Positions 10,555 through 23,703 of a stretch of DNA of 64,000 bases are shown one piece after another. Source of the stretch: Silene conica (taxonomy: Eukaryota > Streptophyta > Magnoliopsida > Caryophyllales > Caryophyllaceae); contig CM055313.2 in the NCBI GenBank assembly GCA_029255685.2, positions 24,343,079 to 24,407,078 on the forward strand, given 5' to 3'. The position numbers and the translations under genes are program-made. Position 1 is the first letter of the stretch. Each line of letters starts with the position of its first letter. The notes under the pieces are model-generated. The model saw only the letters and a program-made list of their open reading frames with translations. It ran no database searches and was not told the origin of the DNA.

Positions 10555-13500
10555 ATGGCGGAAATGATAGAACACAAAGCATACGCAAGAATCGGGTTTT
10601 TGGGTAATCCAAGTGATGTATATTATGGTAATACAATTGCAATTAGTATTTCTAATTTCTGGGCATCTGTTAAATTGGAGCCTTCACTTCATCTTATCAT
10701 CAAACCTCATCCTTTTAATGATCTTGTTCAATTTAATTCCCTTAATCATCTGGTATATTTCTTTTCAAAATCCATCATTTTGTCTAATTTTGTTTTTACA
10801 GCGTGTGTGTTTTTTTGCTATTTTTATTTGTTTGTTGAGATGTTTTGTTAGATTTTGCCGAATTTGTGTTGTTGACACGGGACGGGTAAGACTGTATATA
10901 TCCGACGCCTTTTATGATTTTATCTCACCTGTGGCGAGTGGGGTGTGCTCATTATTGGACAGTGAAAAAGTTGAAATCTTTAGTTAAAAAATTTCGACTT
11001 TTTTTTTTGTTTGCGCTATTGCATTACTAGTTCGTAAAATTCCCCTAGTTAAATTTCAGATTCCTAGTTTGCGTTATTGCATCACTAATTTGCCCCGTTT
11101 AAAAGTTCCTATCCTTCTAGCTTGTCTTATTATTGCATTACTAGTTTTTCCCTAGTTAAAATTTCCAATCTTTGTTTCTAGTCTGCGTTATTGCATTACT
11201 AGTTGGCCCCGTTTAAAAGCCCTATCCTTCTACCTTGTCTTATTGCATTACTAGTTTTCCCCTAGTTCATCTTTGTAAAGCTCTTATCCTTCTAGCTTGT
11301 CTTATTACATTACTAGTTTTTCCCCTAGTTAAAATTTTCGATCTTTGATTCTAGTTTGCGTTATTGCATTACTAGTTGGCCCCCCGTTTAAAAGCTCCTA
11401 TCCTTCTAGCTTGTCTTATTGCATTACTAGTTTTTCCCCTAGTTAAAATTTCCGATCTTTGTTTCTAGTTTGCGTTATTACATTACTAGTTGACCCCCCG
11501 TTTAAAAGCTCCTATCCTTCTACCTTGTCTTATTGCATTACTAGTTTTTCCCCCTAGTTAAAATTTCCGATCTTTGTTTCTAGTTTGCGTTATTACATTA
11601 CTAGTTGATCCCCCCGTTTAAAAGCTCCTATCCTTCTACCTTGTCTTATTGCATTACTAGTTTTTCCCCCTAGTTAAAATTTCCGATCTTTGTTTCTAGT
11701 TTGCGTTATTACATTACTAGTTGACCCCCCGTTTAAAAGCTCCTATCCTTCTACCTTGTCTTATTGCATTACTAGTTTTTCCCCCTAGTTAAAATTTCCG
11801 ATCTTTGTTTCTAGTTTGCGTTATTACATTACTAGTTGACCCCCGTTTAAAAGCTCCTATCCTTCTACCTTGTCTTATTGCATTACTAGTTTTTTTCCCC
11901 TAGTTAAAATTTCCGATCTTTGTTTCTAGTTTGTGTTATTGCATTACTAGTTTGCGCCCGGTTAAAAGTTCCTATCTTTCTAGCTTGCCTTATTGCATTA
12001 CTAGACACTAGTTTGCCCCTTGCCTTATTGCATTACTAGACACTAGTTTCTCCCCAGTTAAAATTTCCGATCATTTTTCCTAGTTTGCGTTATTGCATTA
12101 CTTGTTTGCTGCGTAGTTAAAAATTTTCGATCTTTCTAGCTTGCCTTGTTGCATTACTAGTTTCCCCCCTAGTTAAAATTTTCGATCTTTGTTTGTAGTT
12201 TGCATTATTGCATTACTAGTTTGCCCCTCTAATTTGAAATTTCCGATCTTTTTAATAGTTGTTATGCATTACTAGGTTGCCCTCCCGCAAGTTAGCGGTA
12301 TTGCATTACTAGTTCGACTCTCTAGTTAAAATTTCGAATCTTTTTCTTAGTTTGTGTTATTGCATTACTTGTTCCCCCAACCCCACCTAATTTCCGTCCC
12401 CTAAGTTAAAAACATGGTTTTGCCATTGTATATCGCAATGCGATATTGCTGACGGAGAATGTGTATGTGAGATATGTTCAAGGAAGTGATGGTGACATGA
12501 AGGAATTTAAGGACGCATTTGGTTGGGAGTTCTTGTATTGATGTGGTTTTGTGTTATAATCTGAAAATTGATAATGATGTTAGTATGGTGAGACATGCTC
12601 TATGGTCCTTGATTCATTAGTTATATTTCTTTGTCAGACCAAATTCTAGAGCAAGTACTCCAATGTCGTCTAGGCCGCTTGATCTGCCATCATAAATGAA
12701 ATTCATTTTATGTATCACATTGTCTTTCCTAAGCTTATCAAATGAAAATAATCATTTCTGTAAAATAACGTACCATGGTAACTCGGCAAGGGTTATTTTT
12801 TGTTCCCAAAATATAGATTATTTCAATAAGGGTTCATTCTAAATTTCGAAGGTGAGCCTTCTGTAGTTCCTTTTGTTTCTGGGCGAGAGGATATGTGCTA
12901 TTGCCACTATCGGTTTTGTGTATACTCATGTTTCAGATAACTGTAATATCCCAACATAATATACCCCACGAATGATAAAATTACCCCAACATCTCAAAGG
13001 CTCTTGGAGTCTCGTCTTGTTGTAGATTCCCAACATATGTAATATCTCAAAAGGTAATTTGCTAAGTTGTATTAGTATTTGGTAATTATTTTGTAGGTGA
13101 CTCGGCTTGACAGTGAGGGTTATTATGGAGGCGTGCGCTTGCTGTTGGCCATTTGTAAAGTCTTCCTTAAATATTGCAAAAAAAATAACATTGAGCTTCA
13201 TGGAGGAAATTTTACCCTTTCCTATGACACTAATATTCCTCGCCAGGTGAATTTCAGCGTGTTAATTGTTAACAGATCTTTGCAAGGCATCTTTGCCAAT
13301 TAAGATACACAATTTTCATGAAACTTTTTGTCGAAAAAGAAAATTGTAGTATAGAGATGCCATTATAATACCTTAATAAACTCAAACTAGTCACCAGTAT
13401 TTTTGGTTTCGGAAATCTGATCATTATTCTTGGAACCGAGCGACTGATAGATACTTCTGATGAAGTTGCATGTCTATGTTCAAGTTGCATATGGATTTTG

Positions 13501-15151
13501 TTTATACCATACTGCAGCTGAATACTATTTTTGACTGTTCAGACAGGACTTTCAGGTTCAAGTGCAATCGTATGTGCAGCTCTAAACTGTATGCTTGATT
13601 TCTATAAAGTTAGGCACCTAGTTAAGGTTGAGGAAAGACCCAATATTATATTAGAAGCTGAGAAAGAGCTTGGAATTGTTGCCGGTCTCCAGGACCGAGT
13701 GGCACAGGTTTACGGAGGACTTGTTTTCATGGTATGAGTCTATGAGATGAATTGAGTTCATAATCACGGTACCATGTTGATGTATCTGCCTTTCCCTAAT
13801 ATTAGCTACTTTTGTATAGGATTTTAGCAAAATTCACATGGACAAACTGGGTCATGGCATTTATACGCCAATGGATGTTAGTCTGCTTCCTCCGCTTTAT
13901 CTCATTTATGCCGAAAATCCAAGTGACTCTGGGAAGGTAAGCCGTTGCCATTCCTCCAATTTTCGCATTACCTCGTTCCCATTATTTTTCACCACCCCTT
14001 GATTTCCGATCCTTATTTGATTCCTGACATTCTTGTAGAAAGTATATCTGTAAATATGCAAATCCTAGGGAGGTTGCTGCAGTTAGAACCATAATCACCT
14101 TCGGCAGTCTGTTTTACTAAGGCATGGAGTTAATAGAAAAAGCCAGACTTTCCGTCAGAAAGATGATCATAGAGTACAGAAACAATAGCAGAAAAGTTGG
14201 GCCAGTTATAGTTTAGTCGGAACTGTCTCAGTCTCATGTTATCGGTTGATAGGAACAGTAGTTTTTTTTTGGTCAGGCTGAGCATTCTATTGCTTGGATT
14301 ATGTCACAAACCTTGTTCGTAGTTATTTTGCGAGAATTATTAGCATAGAGGATGCTTGTAAGTTGTAATGATGAGGAAATCATTGGTGAGTTAAACCTTT
14401 GAGGTGGTTTTGGGTTTGATATTACGGTTTGGGTGGGACTCGGGATGTTGAAATCGTTATTGGTTGGTACTGTCATACTTATAAAGGTTCGTGTTTCGAA
14501 TCAACCATTTCTGGCCATTTTCTGTCAGATCATTTGCCACCGGGTCCTTTGGGTTTTCATCAACTTCAGATAGTAGTTTCTGAGTTTGGATCGGGTCACT
14601 TTTCCGCTGTTGTACTTATGATTATGCAGTAGTATTTTGCTTATACTGCGTTTTACAGGTGCACAGTACTGTTAAGAAAAGATGGCTCGAGGGCGATGAG
14701 TTCATAAGATCTACGATGAACGAAGTAGCTAATGTAGCAGTGGAAGGACGGCAGGTCTTACTCGACAAGGACTACACGAAACTTGCATCATTGATGAACC
14801 ACAACTTTGATTTGCGAAGGTAAAGCATGAATTTTCGTTGTTTTTAACTGTTGATTACTTGGTTTACAGCTTTAGCAAGTCTTAACTTTGATTTTTTTTT
14901 GCAGGAAAATGTTTGGAGACGAAGCTCTTGGGGATATGAATCTAAAGATGGTGCAGGTGGCCCGGGAAGTAGGCGCTGCATCCAAATTTACAGGCAGTGG
15001 CGGAGCTGTGGTTGCGTACTGCCCTGATGGATCTGAACAAGTAAAACGTCTCGAAGATGCTTGCAAGAATGCTGGCTTTATTTTTCAACCTGTTCAAGTC
15101 GTTCCGTCTTTTTTGAAAGATATTGACGTCCAAAGTTCATCTTCCAAATAA
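10555..15151 (+). CDS. GLCAK: Glucuronokinase (GHMP kinase family)
   Basis: Phosphorylates D-glucuronic acid to glucuronic acid 1-phosphate with ATP. This is the kinase step of the myo-inositol oxygenation route to UDP-glucuronate for cell-wall polymers; it acts in the cytosol. Exons: 10555-10752, 13097-13246, 13543-13731, 13820-13936, 14659-14819, 14905-15151; all junctions are GT-AG and the phases close, giving 353 residues (the Arabidopsis enzyme is about 360). Visible motifs: N-terminal ARIGFLGNPSDVYYG, the GHMP ATP loop TGLSGSSAIV (about 117-126), ELGIVAGLQDRVAQVYGG, and the C-terminal FTGSGGAV. The start was chosen at MAEMIEHK because homology begins just after it; an in-frame ATG lies upstream at 10456. 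Intron 1 is unusually long (2.3 kb) and holds a minisatellite. It appears intact. Confidence 0.96.
10985..12400. repeat. Minisatellite of about 115 bp in intron 1 of glucuronokinase
   Basis: The unit contains GTTATTGCATTACTAGTT twice, linked by CCCCCGTTTAAAAGC and TTTCCCCCTAGTTAAAATTTCCGATC. Spacings between equivalent points in the regular core (11453-11914) are 115, 116, 115 and 115 bp. The flanks of the array are more diverged. Each unit is itself a dimer of a half-unit of about 57 bp. Confidence 0.88.
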
Positions 15152-15623
15152 ATGCAATTTCCGATCTCCATTGATTCAACCATCTCTTATACTCGACATT
15201 GTTAATCTTGTATACTCGACATTGTAATTGATTTCTTCATTCTTGATCAATAGAAAGGAACGCGGATTTGCCATGCATTAAGACAATTTCACGTCATTAA
15301 CTGTCTTATTACAGACTACTTATTATAACCATGTTCTGTCAAAGAACTACAGAATCTGATAACCAATGCCTCGAAAAAGCGAATCCCGACAAAAATAAAA
15401 CTTAACATACAAAAAAATTGATTACATAACACTAGGACTAACTGCACATTATCAAATTGGATTAATCACAGAATTAATTCTGTCATTTGTCGAACGATGA
15501 TGTCATTGCATTTTGCTGTACATTGCATGTTCAGGATTTCAACAGCTTGCAGCACTTGGACGAATAATGGACCATCAAGATATGACAGTTGATTGAGGCA
15601 GATACAGGAGTAGCGGAAGAAAA
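15152..15623. other. Convergent 3' ends of glucuronokinase (+) and the receptor kinase (-)
   Basis: No further coding sequence is seen. The two genes end only 472 bp apart, so their 3' UTRs may approach or overlap. Confidence 0.6.
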
Positions 15624-18600
15624 TCAAGGGGAACCTCTTAGTAACAAGTGTTGGAGGTCTTGCACTACTTCGGACATCAGTGGCCGGAATCCTGGCTCAG
15701 TCTGCAGGATTTAGTCATTCTCGGTCAGTGACTCTTTCCCAGGGTATGAATAACGCAGATAAAAATGATGCTACCAGGTAAATCAGAACGGTTAGAGAGG
15801 CATCTTCCAACCAACATTATTATTGTTCGACATCAAGAGCATTACCGGTTTCATTAGGGCTAAATTGGGTCATTTGGGTGGCATACGCTTAAACAAGATA
15901 TAACCGTTCTGATTCTTACTGAACAAAATGCAAAAAGGGTGCAGAGATTGTTTCTCACCTGTACACATCGTGAAATAATGTCGGCGAAATGCGATAATGA
16001 TTTAGTTGGATATTCACCGTTAAGAGACGGATCAACCATCCGTTGTAAAGCATCAATATCATGTAACTGAGGAACTGCCCATCTTACCAAGATCTGTTCC
16101 CCTCGAATTCGTGTCCTGGGGGTAATTTCAAACAAACACAGAATGAGCGATTTTCTGAAAAGGTAAGATCTTGAATCGAGTTTTCAGTTACCGAGTATTT
16201 TACCTGTCATACGACATTCGACCTGTCAAAAGTTCCAACATAACCACGCCAAAGCTGTAAACATCACTTTGGGAAGTATAGACTCCTGATTCAAACTCTG
16301 GCGCACCATATCCATAAGCTGATAGAAGGTGTCCTGACAACTGAGATTACGTGACAGCAATTCAGTACGATATTCAACGACAAGTATCTTACGTTGTTTC
16401 AATAAAAATCAAGTTCGACATTCTGACAAGTGTAGATGTATCCTTTCAGATAAGTTATAACGCCAACTCGTATAATCAGTAAATTGCTTTATTAACTTGC
16501 CTGGCTAACAGAGCCGGATGCTATCAGAGTTGCCAAGCCACAATCAGAGACCCGGACGTTGAGTTCATCATCAAGCAGAATATTGGCAGATTTGAAATTT
16601 CTGTGGATGACTGGTGGTTCACAGACTTCATGCAGATATCTGATTCAGATGTAAAAGACGATATCATCACTAACAAAGAGTAGAGCGCATTGATGTTTCT
16701 AGAAAGAGTCTTTAAACAAAATGAAAGTGACGGAATGCCGCTAATTTCAGCACGAAGCTCGTATTCATTCAGTCATTTATCCACACAGCAGATCCCGCAG
16801 TAGAACCTGATCTTGGATCATAATCTTTAATTAGCGATGCAATTTTCATGAATAGACAATCTACTTACTCAAGGGCTCTTGCAGCTCCAAGTGCCATTTG
16901 TGTGCGGGTATTCCAAGAAAGCTGCTTTCTGTACTCATCATCTAAGTGCAATGCATCATTTAATGTGCCATTACTACAGTACTCATAAATCAAGAGTCGC
17001 TGACCATGCTCCGAACAGAAGCCCACAAGTTCCACGACGTTAACATGCCGAATCCTATCGATGTTGTTAACAAGCTCAACAAACTCGTGTTCTTTCATTC
17101 TATTTGCAATACCTTTGTCGAGTTTTTTTACTGCAAGCATCTGCAAATCCATCCAACGGTGCATTTCAGACAGAATGTTACATGAATAGATAGAAATACA
17201 CAAGCTACATACTATACATGCATGGCCAATCCCACCCTGTTACAACTTCCAGTCTATGTTACTCTGACTCGGCTTGAAGAGTAGGACACGGGTACGTATG
17301 CAAGTGTCGGACACGGCTATTTTATGAAAAAAGTTCAAGTTTTTGGTCTAAAATGAAGTGTCCGAGTGTTATACCAATGTCCAAGGATCAAGTGTCGGAC
17401 ACGGGTACGGAAGGTCATATGAAATGTCGAAGTAACATAGCTTCCAGTCAAACTCACGGCTACAAAGTGGAGTTATGGATGTTATAAGAGAAAATTGTAC
17501 CTTGCCATTTGGAAGCACTGCCCGATAAACAGTTCCCAGCATGCCGCTTCCAAGAAGATTATCTTGGGAAAAGCTGTTAGTATATTCCTGAAGAGAGGCA
17601 ACTGTGAAAGATTTTACTGATGTCAATGGAAGAGGTCTGGTAGAGGATTTCTGGACCGATTCTTGTGATGCAATGGGCTTAGCAATAACTCTCGACGAAG
17701 AAAAAAGAGGTGGTGGTGGTGGAGGTGGCGGTGGAGGTGGTGGGGGAGGTATCATTAGTTCAATGTCACTAAAGCTCATGCCGCTGTCAAGCTTCCTCAA
17801 TGTGTTGGTGGACCGTTCCGAGTATAAGCTCTCGCCATTTCGCGGTGTGGGAACTGCAGCAATTCTTCGAACTGGTGCTTGAGGCTCGTCTTTAATATCC
17901 ACAACAGCATCTTTCTGAGGCTTCCCTTTTTCAAATTGATTGTTTTGCTGACTAAACGAGTCGTTATTGAGAGGGTTCTCTCTCGTGCCGACATATGGTT
18001 GAATTTCATGCCTCCTTGTGTCGCGGTAATATTCTTTGCTTCTGCTAAAACACCATGGTACACAGAGCAATAGGGCCAAAATTAAAATTATGAAACCGAT
18101 AACAGAAGCAATCGATATCCCAACAATCCTCCTGGTTTTTGAGGACTGATTCTTCTTTTGAGTATGAGGTTCCAGAACCATAGATGGCGATGCTGCCTGT
18201 CTCCCAGGAGGTGTCTGTCTCGAGCCAGAACCAGAACCAGATCCAGATCCAGATCCAGAAGGTGAGCCAGATCGAGGAGGTGATTTAGACGGTGCTCCTT
18301 GAAATATCGGAGAAGGCTGCATCGGGGGAGCTGGCGGTGAAGCCACTGGAGCAGCAGCCGTGTTAAAAGGATTTCCATCACTCCTGTATAGGAAACGTTA
18401 TACTAATCTAAGTAGCAGACACACAGATAAATAAACCACAGAATCAATATCAAACGATTTTCTACGAAGTCATCTTGTTTCACTTAGCATTCAATATCGG
18501 AGAGAAATACACAAAACGAAAGAGCCAGCTCTGAACCTCACTTGAAGTTGGGGATATTTAGCAGCTTATCAGGTATCGGCCCAGAGAAGTTGTTCCGTTC

Positions 18601-20515
18601 CACGTTCCTGTTGACATAATAGCGGCAAATCAAAATAAGTTAGAATAGCAATAACATCCAAATAATGAAAAAGCATTTATACGAGTTATTCAGAATTTGA
18701 AGATTAAGAACGGTACAAGTCTTGCAGTGGAAGGTTTTGAAGAACATCGAGGCTTCCTGAGAATTGATTGTCCTGCAAGTGTCTTGAAAAAACAAAGTTG
18801 GCCTCATGACTACGGGAAAAAAACTTGCGGTAAGGGAGAAAGCGGTAACTGATGTGCAACGATTACTTACAGGCTTGAGAGAGCAGACAAATTCTCCATT
18901 GACGGAGGAAGTTTTCCGCTCAAACTGTTGCTCCCTAAGTCTCTGTACAGGAAAGACGATACTTGGTCGATAAAACAGGTGGAGTAGCAAGATCAAAATA
19001 ACGGAAAATCAAATGTCAACTTACATGCTGGACAAAGAAGTCAGAAACTGGAATGAGTCTGGTAATTCTCCGGTAAGATGGTTGTCGTTCAGTTTCCTAT
19101 AAAACACGATTTTCCAATGATATATAAAAAGGCGGCATTTACAACTTTACAAGAGACGATATAAGTGACGGGAGAACAATAAAAGCGTACAATGTGATGA
19201 GATTGGTAAGCGAAGAGATACTGTCGGGGATGCTTCCTGTTAAATTGTTATCTGAAAGAAAACTGACATCGTAAAGATGATCATGTTCACGTATACGTGT
19301 GAAGATTAGATTTGACGGACTAGTACATAAGAGAAAAAAGAAAGAGCGTTATAAATCCCGAAACCTTAGCAGGGAACGATTCTACACGATATGCTGATTT
19401 TTGAAAGACTTACAAGCTTTTCAACGAGGCGGGTAAATTTGCTGGAAAGCTCCCACCAATATGGTTGTTGCTTAAATCACTGTCGAAATGGACAGTGCAC
19501 AGACTCAGAAATATACGGTGAAGAAAAGTAGATGCATGTGTTGATCGTAATACGGATAAAGAAGAAAGAAGCTTACATTGATTGGATAGACGAAAATGAA
19601 CCTAGGCCATCGCCAAGTTCACCTCCTAAATTAGCGGCAATAAGAGTTCTGTTGTGTAAATACAAATTAGAACCGTAGTCTGTAGGTGTAACCGTGTAAG
19701 TGACATATTGTTGAGTTAAAGAGAAGACTGGCACTTACATTGAAATGATGTTGTTTGCAGTGTCACATTGGACGCCTTGCCAAGCTTCACCACATGGATC
19801 TCCACCGACACCAACCCAGCTCGGAAGACCAGGAGAGCCAAGAGCAGTGTAGAAGCTGTTAATCGCAGTAACTACGTTGAACCAAAATTAATGATGAACA
19901 CCAATTTGCCGCATATTTATTAACTGCTCAAACTAGATACCAGTCACCATAAAATTTAAGAATTAAGGACGGATGTACACGGTTTTGAACTGGCTTACAG
20001 ACATATTTTCATGAAAAGGGAACAACATATCATGAAACGTGAACCAACTCTCACATTCTCGTGATGATTAACAAAATTGTGCAAGCAAACCGCGTCCAGC
20101 CACCAACCCGTGTAATGGATTCAAAGGGTAGCACGACAAACTAATGCAGAATGAAGTTATTGATGATAAAACGGTCCAAAACACCATTTTTCTTCTTTTT
20201 CAACACGAGTATAATTCAGTTTTACCTCCTCACCCCGTGCTCAGAAACAGTATGCATTTAAAACCCAAATGTTTCACACAGAATTATAGATGAAAATACC
20301 AGCTTAGTCGTATTGATTAATACACGGTTCAACACACACGCATAGTTAAACCACTACTCCTAGACCGAATTGGTAGCATTACAATATCAATCACAGTTCA
20401 ATTCGGAATCAACCAGATGAAATAAATACGTACCATCATCGGGATTGGTTGCCCCGTTGGCACAATGCTGCATACATATGAAAACCAAGACCACGACATA
20501 TGTCCGCCACCCCAT
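15624..20515 (-). CDS. SRF: STRUBBELIG-receptor family LRR receptor-like kinase
   Basis: Plasma-membrane receptor-like kinase of the LRR-V/STRUBBELIG family. Coding exons from 5' to 3': 20434-20515, 19739-19871, 19577-19648, 19414-19479, 19191-19262, 19025-19096, 18871-18942, 18717-18782, 18542-18607, 17501-18383, 16869-17140, 16501-16639, 16204-16340, 15959-16115, 15624-15701; total 788 residues. Order: signal peptide (1 to about 24), [13 protein letters not shown] (SUB-type N-terminal domain), LRRs encoded by repeated 66/72-bp exons, a Pro/Ser/Gly-rich stalk, TM helix (about 320-344), a run of 14 prolines (about 446-459), kinase (about 500-775). The kinase keeps the glycine loop and AVKKL lysine, but HRD is HRN (631-633) and DFG is DCG, as in atypical kinases of this family. 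The exon at 16501-16639 ends in a GC donor (CAG|GCAAGT). A 5'-UTR acceptor sits at 20597-20598. The exact SRF member is not assigned. Confidence 0.95.
17230..17450. repeat. GTGTCGGACACGGG-type dispersed repeat in a receptor kinase intron
   Basis: The words GTGTCGGACACGG, AAAATGAAGTGTCCGA and CGAAGTAACATAG occur here and, in the opposite orientation, at 28310-28515; a third partial copy lies at 30945-31065. This is a dispersed repeat, shared by introns of two neighbouring genes. The family is not named. Confidence 0.7.
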
Positions 20516-22610
20516 TCATCCAAGTCACGACCTTTTCCCCAACCCACTTCCGTTTCCAGGATTCCTCAACCTCGAAACTATTAAGCAACTTCCAATCTGT
20601 AATATTAAGAGGGTAAATTAGTATGAAGTTGCTCACTCAGCAGTCAACACAGTTCAGAAACTTAAGGGGACGAATTAATACACCAATGGAGTAACTTAGG
20701 ACCCCCAAAAGTCGAAAACTTTTAGCTAAAATTCAACTATTTCACTGCATTAAGAGGCGACAGTCCCTGCTAACCCTCTCGCTCCACCACTACTCAGACC
20801 AATATCAAACAGCAAAACAACTATTCTTAATGTACCAGAACCAAGTTAAACAGGTCTATCAATACTCCCTACGTCCTAATCATTTGTTTATCTTTGATTT
20901 ACCAAGAATAAAAAAACAAGTCATAATCATTTCTTTACCTTGATTAAAACCCACGAGAATAAAAAAAATAGGTAAACAAATGATTGGGACGGGAGGAAAT
21001 AATTAAACCCACATAAATCTAAAAAAGCACTAATTAACACGAGAAATTCTTAGGTACGTCCGACGTACCGTGGTACACTCAACCAATGAGAATAACTAAG
21101 AAGAATTTATGTACCTGTACCACATCATCGTACACTCGAATACGAATATACAAATATAATTAGGCAACATCCAACTAAAGATAACCAAATTACCTATCAA
21201 CCCAGTATAAAAAACAGTTTTACTACTATGAAACAACAGTAAAAGTGTAAAACCATAACATTCAATCTCAAAAACAACATTTACTTCAAAATATATAAGA
21301 TAAAACAGTAAATATGTCAACTTACCAAGTGACTTACTTAGTGTTTTTAACAAATGAAGAGTGAATAAAAATGTGAGATTTTGAACTGTATCACAGTATC
21401 AAGATTGAATCTTTTTTTACTGTGTAGTTTTGTTTTTTACCCTTTTGGAAGTAATTAAATAATACCCATAAACAAATAAACAATGATTGAAGCAATGAAC
21501 ACAGATAAAGTTAAAGAGAGATGAAAATTGAAAGATGGTGATTATAGTTTTGGCAAAGATGGTGTTTATTGTATTGTTTAAGCTAAGTTTATGCTTCAAA
21601 CAAAATGGAAAGGAGTAAGAAACAAGACAAATTGGTTTGTTTAACACGAAAATATTGGTCTTAAATCATAAACGACAAATAAATACACTAAAATGTTTAG
21701 AGGATGATAAATTTATCACTAAAATTTGAGAGAGACCATTTTCTCGTACCATTTTATTTGTATTTCGTGACCCTTTTGTCATTAATCGTACGATTGTAGT
21801 TCCGTACCTATTTACCTAATAAATGTACTTATATTATCTTTAATCATAATTTGTACCAATTTTATTACTTTTAGTACCACTTATTCTTAAATTTGTACAA
21901 TAGTCTCTCAATAAGCTTATTAAAAGACAGTCCCTCAGGAGATCTACTGTAAATTTATTTAGAGTAACCGTTTTAAGAAAGATTAATAAGTTATTTAAAC
22001 GGAAAATGTTAAGTATAAACTAAAAAGGTAGAATAGCGGATTATACCACCAAATGTATACAATTAACTGTACATATTTTGAGTTTTTTAATAGAAATTTC
22101 GAGCTTTATTAGAAATAATATGAGCTATATTGTAAAGTTTATCAACCCTCCTACAAAACATTAAGATTAGAAAATTATTATACAAATAAAACATAATACA
22201 TATAAGGTCAACTATATTTTAATTTAAATATAAAAAATTAAAATATAACTCAAAATAGTTTAAAGACTCAACAAATATATAAATATAAGCTCAATTAAAT
22301 CCATAATGGTTATACGATTTTCTTATACATCTAGTTGTATAATCCTTTTGTGGGTAGAATAGGGAGTCGGTTTTCTGTCAACTTTTATCTTTTAATTCAT
22401 TGACTCGATTTGTAATGAATGATTTTAGAGATATTTTAAGCGATAAACTCGGTTTTTTTTTCATTTTCTATGTGATAATCTCATTTTGACTAAAATGTCT
22501 ATGAGTGACCCTAACTCATAAGTCATAACTATGACTTCCAAAAGCGATGATTTTTGTTGTTTCAAATCAAAGATAATCTTATTTTTACTAAAAGTGTCTT
22601 TGAGTGGCAC
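20516..22610 (-). other. Upstream region of the receptor kinase gene
   Basis: Contains the short 5'-UTR part 20516-20596 preceded by a splice acceptor (minus-strand ATATTACAG), implying a 5'-UTR intron reaching further upstream, and a degenerate MITE at 20865-20996. A stretch from 21660 to 22610 is AT-rich with nothing coding recognised. Confidence 0.55.
20865..20996. mobile_element. Degenerate Stowaway-like MITE
   Basis: CTCCCTACGTCCTAATCATTT at the left pairs imperfectly with AAATGATTGGGACGGGAGG at the right. TA precedes the left end. It lies about 350 bp upstream of the receptor kinase start codon. Confidence 0.65.
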
Positions 22611-22639
22611 TAAGACTCTGTTCTTTTGGACTGAAACTA

Positions 22640-22870
22640 AATTGAACTGAGCTGAACTGAACTTATATGAACTGAACTGAACTTATAGGATCTGAACTGA
22701 ACTTATAGAAACTAAACTGAACTGAACTTATAGGAACTGAACTGAACTGAACTTATAGGAACTGAACTGAACTTATAGGAACTGAACTGAATTGAACTGA
22801 ACTTATGGGATCTGAACTGAACTGAACTTATAGGATCTGAACTCAACTGAACTTATAAAATTCGAACTTA
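22640..22870. repeat. Subterminal array, GAACTGAACTTATAGG unit
   Basis: About ten copies of a GAACTGAACTTATAGGA-like word follow the left terminus of the Harbinger element. The same word in reverse complement fills 26275-26530 and also 25250-25435. Such arrays often bind transposase. Confidence 0.85.
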
Positions 22871-23668
22871 ATTAACTTTATTTTAATTTAAGTTAACTAT
22901 TATTATTGTTACGTAATTGCTCATTCATATACGAGTTTTACTCATTCATGTACTTTTTTCCATTACTTTTCCATTTTATACCCTTTGCCTTGAAAAAATA
23001 AAAAAACTCTCTCTAATTCTCTCCCCCTACAAAATTAATCAAAATTTTCAAATCCGTCAAAATCAAACAACTATGGATTCTAATTCTCGTATCGATCAAG
23101 TAATAATTATAATCTCTACCTTTATCAATTATATTATATGAAATGAAATTAAAAAATTGATTTAGATTGATTAAATTAGGGTTTCTTTAAATCGTTTTCT
23201 ATTTTGTCAATTTCTTCCTTTTTCTTTTTTGTCGATTGTTATTTGGATTGAATTCTGTCACAATAATATTAGATTTATAGGATGTTCAATTAAAGGACAA
23301 ATTAACATCGCATAAATTAAAATAATCAATGAGAATTCACAGCTTTACAATTTGGATTGAATACTCAACGGCAAAAGCACAAACCTTGTCTATAATCTAC
23401 ATAAATTCTTCTCTGCATATTCCTTTGAATCTACACAAACCTTGTCTATAATCTACATAAATTCCTCACCTATAATCAGTGACAATGAAATTGAGTTTGG
23501 AAAGGTGTTGTGTGCAGGGAAGGGGGAGTAGAGAGAGATGTTTCTTTGATTTTTTCAGAGGGAACATGTGAAATAAAATTGTAAATGTTGTGAAGAAATA
23601 GGGGAATTATGGTCAATCATGTATCTGATTGAGTAAAACTTGTATATGATTGAGCGATACCCTATTGT

Positions 23669-23703
23669 TATTGTTGTTGTTGTTATTATTATTATTATTA
23701 TTA
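23669..23703. repeat. (TTG)n/(TTA)n microsatellite, left part
   Basis: Trinucleotide run interrupted at 23703 by a TIR element and continued from 24747 to about 24795 (TTATTATTATTG...TTGTTGTTG). Confidence 0.8.

Noticed and set aside
17604..17882. Plus-strand frame with a poly-glycine run
   Set aside because: It is the reverse complement of the poly-proline coding exon of the receptor kinase.
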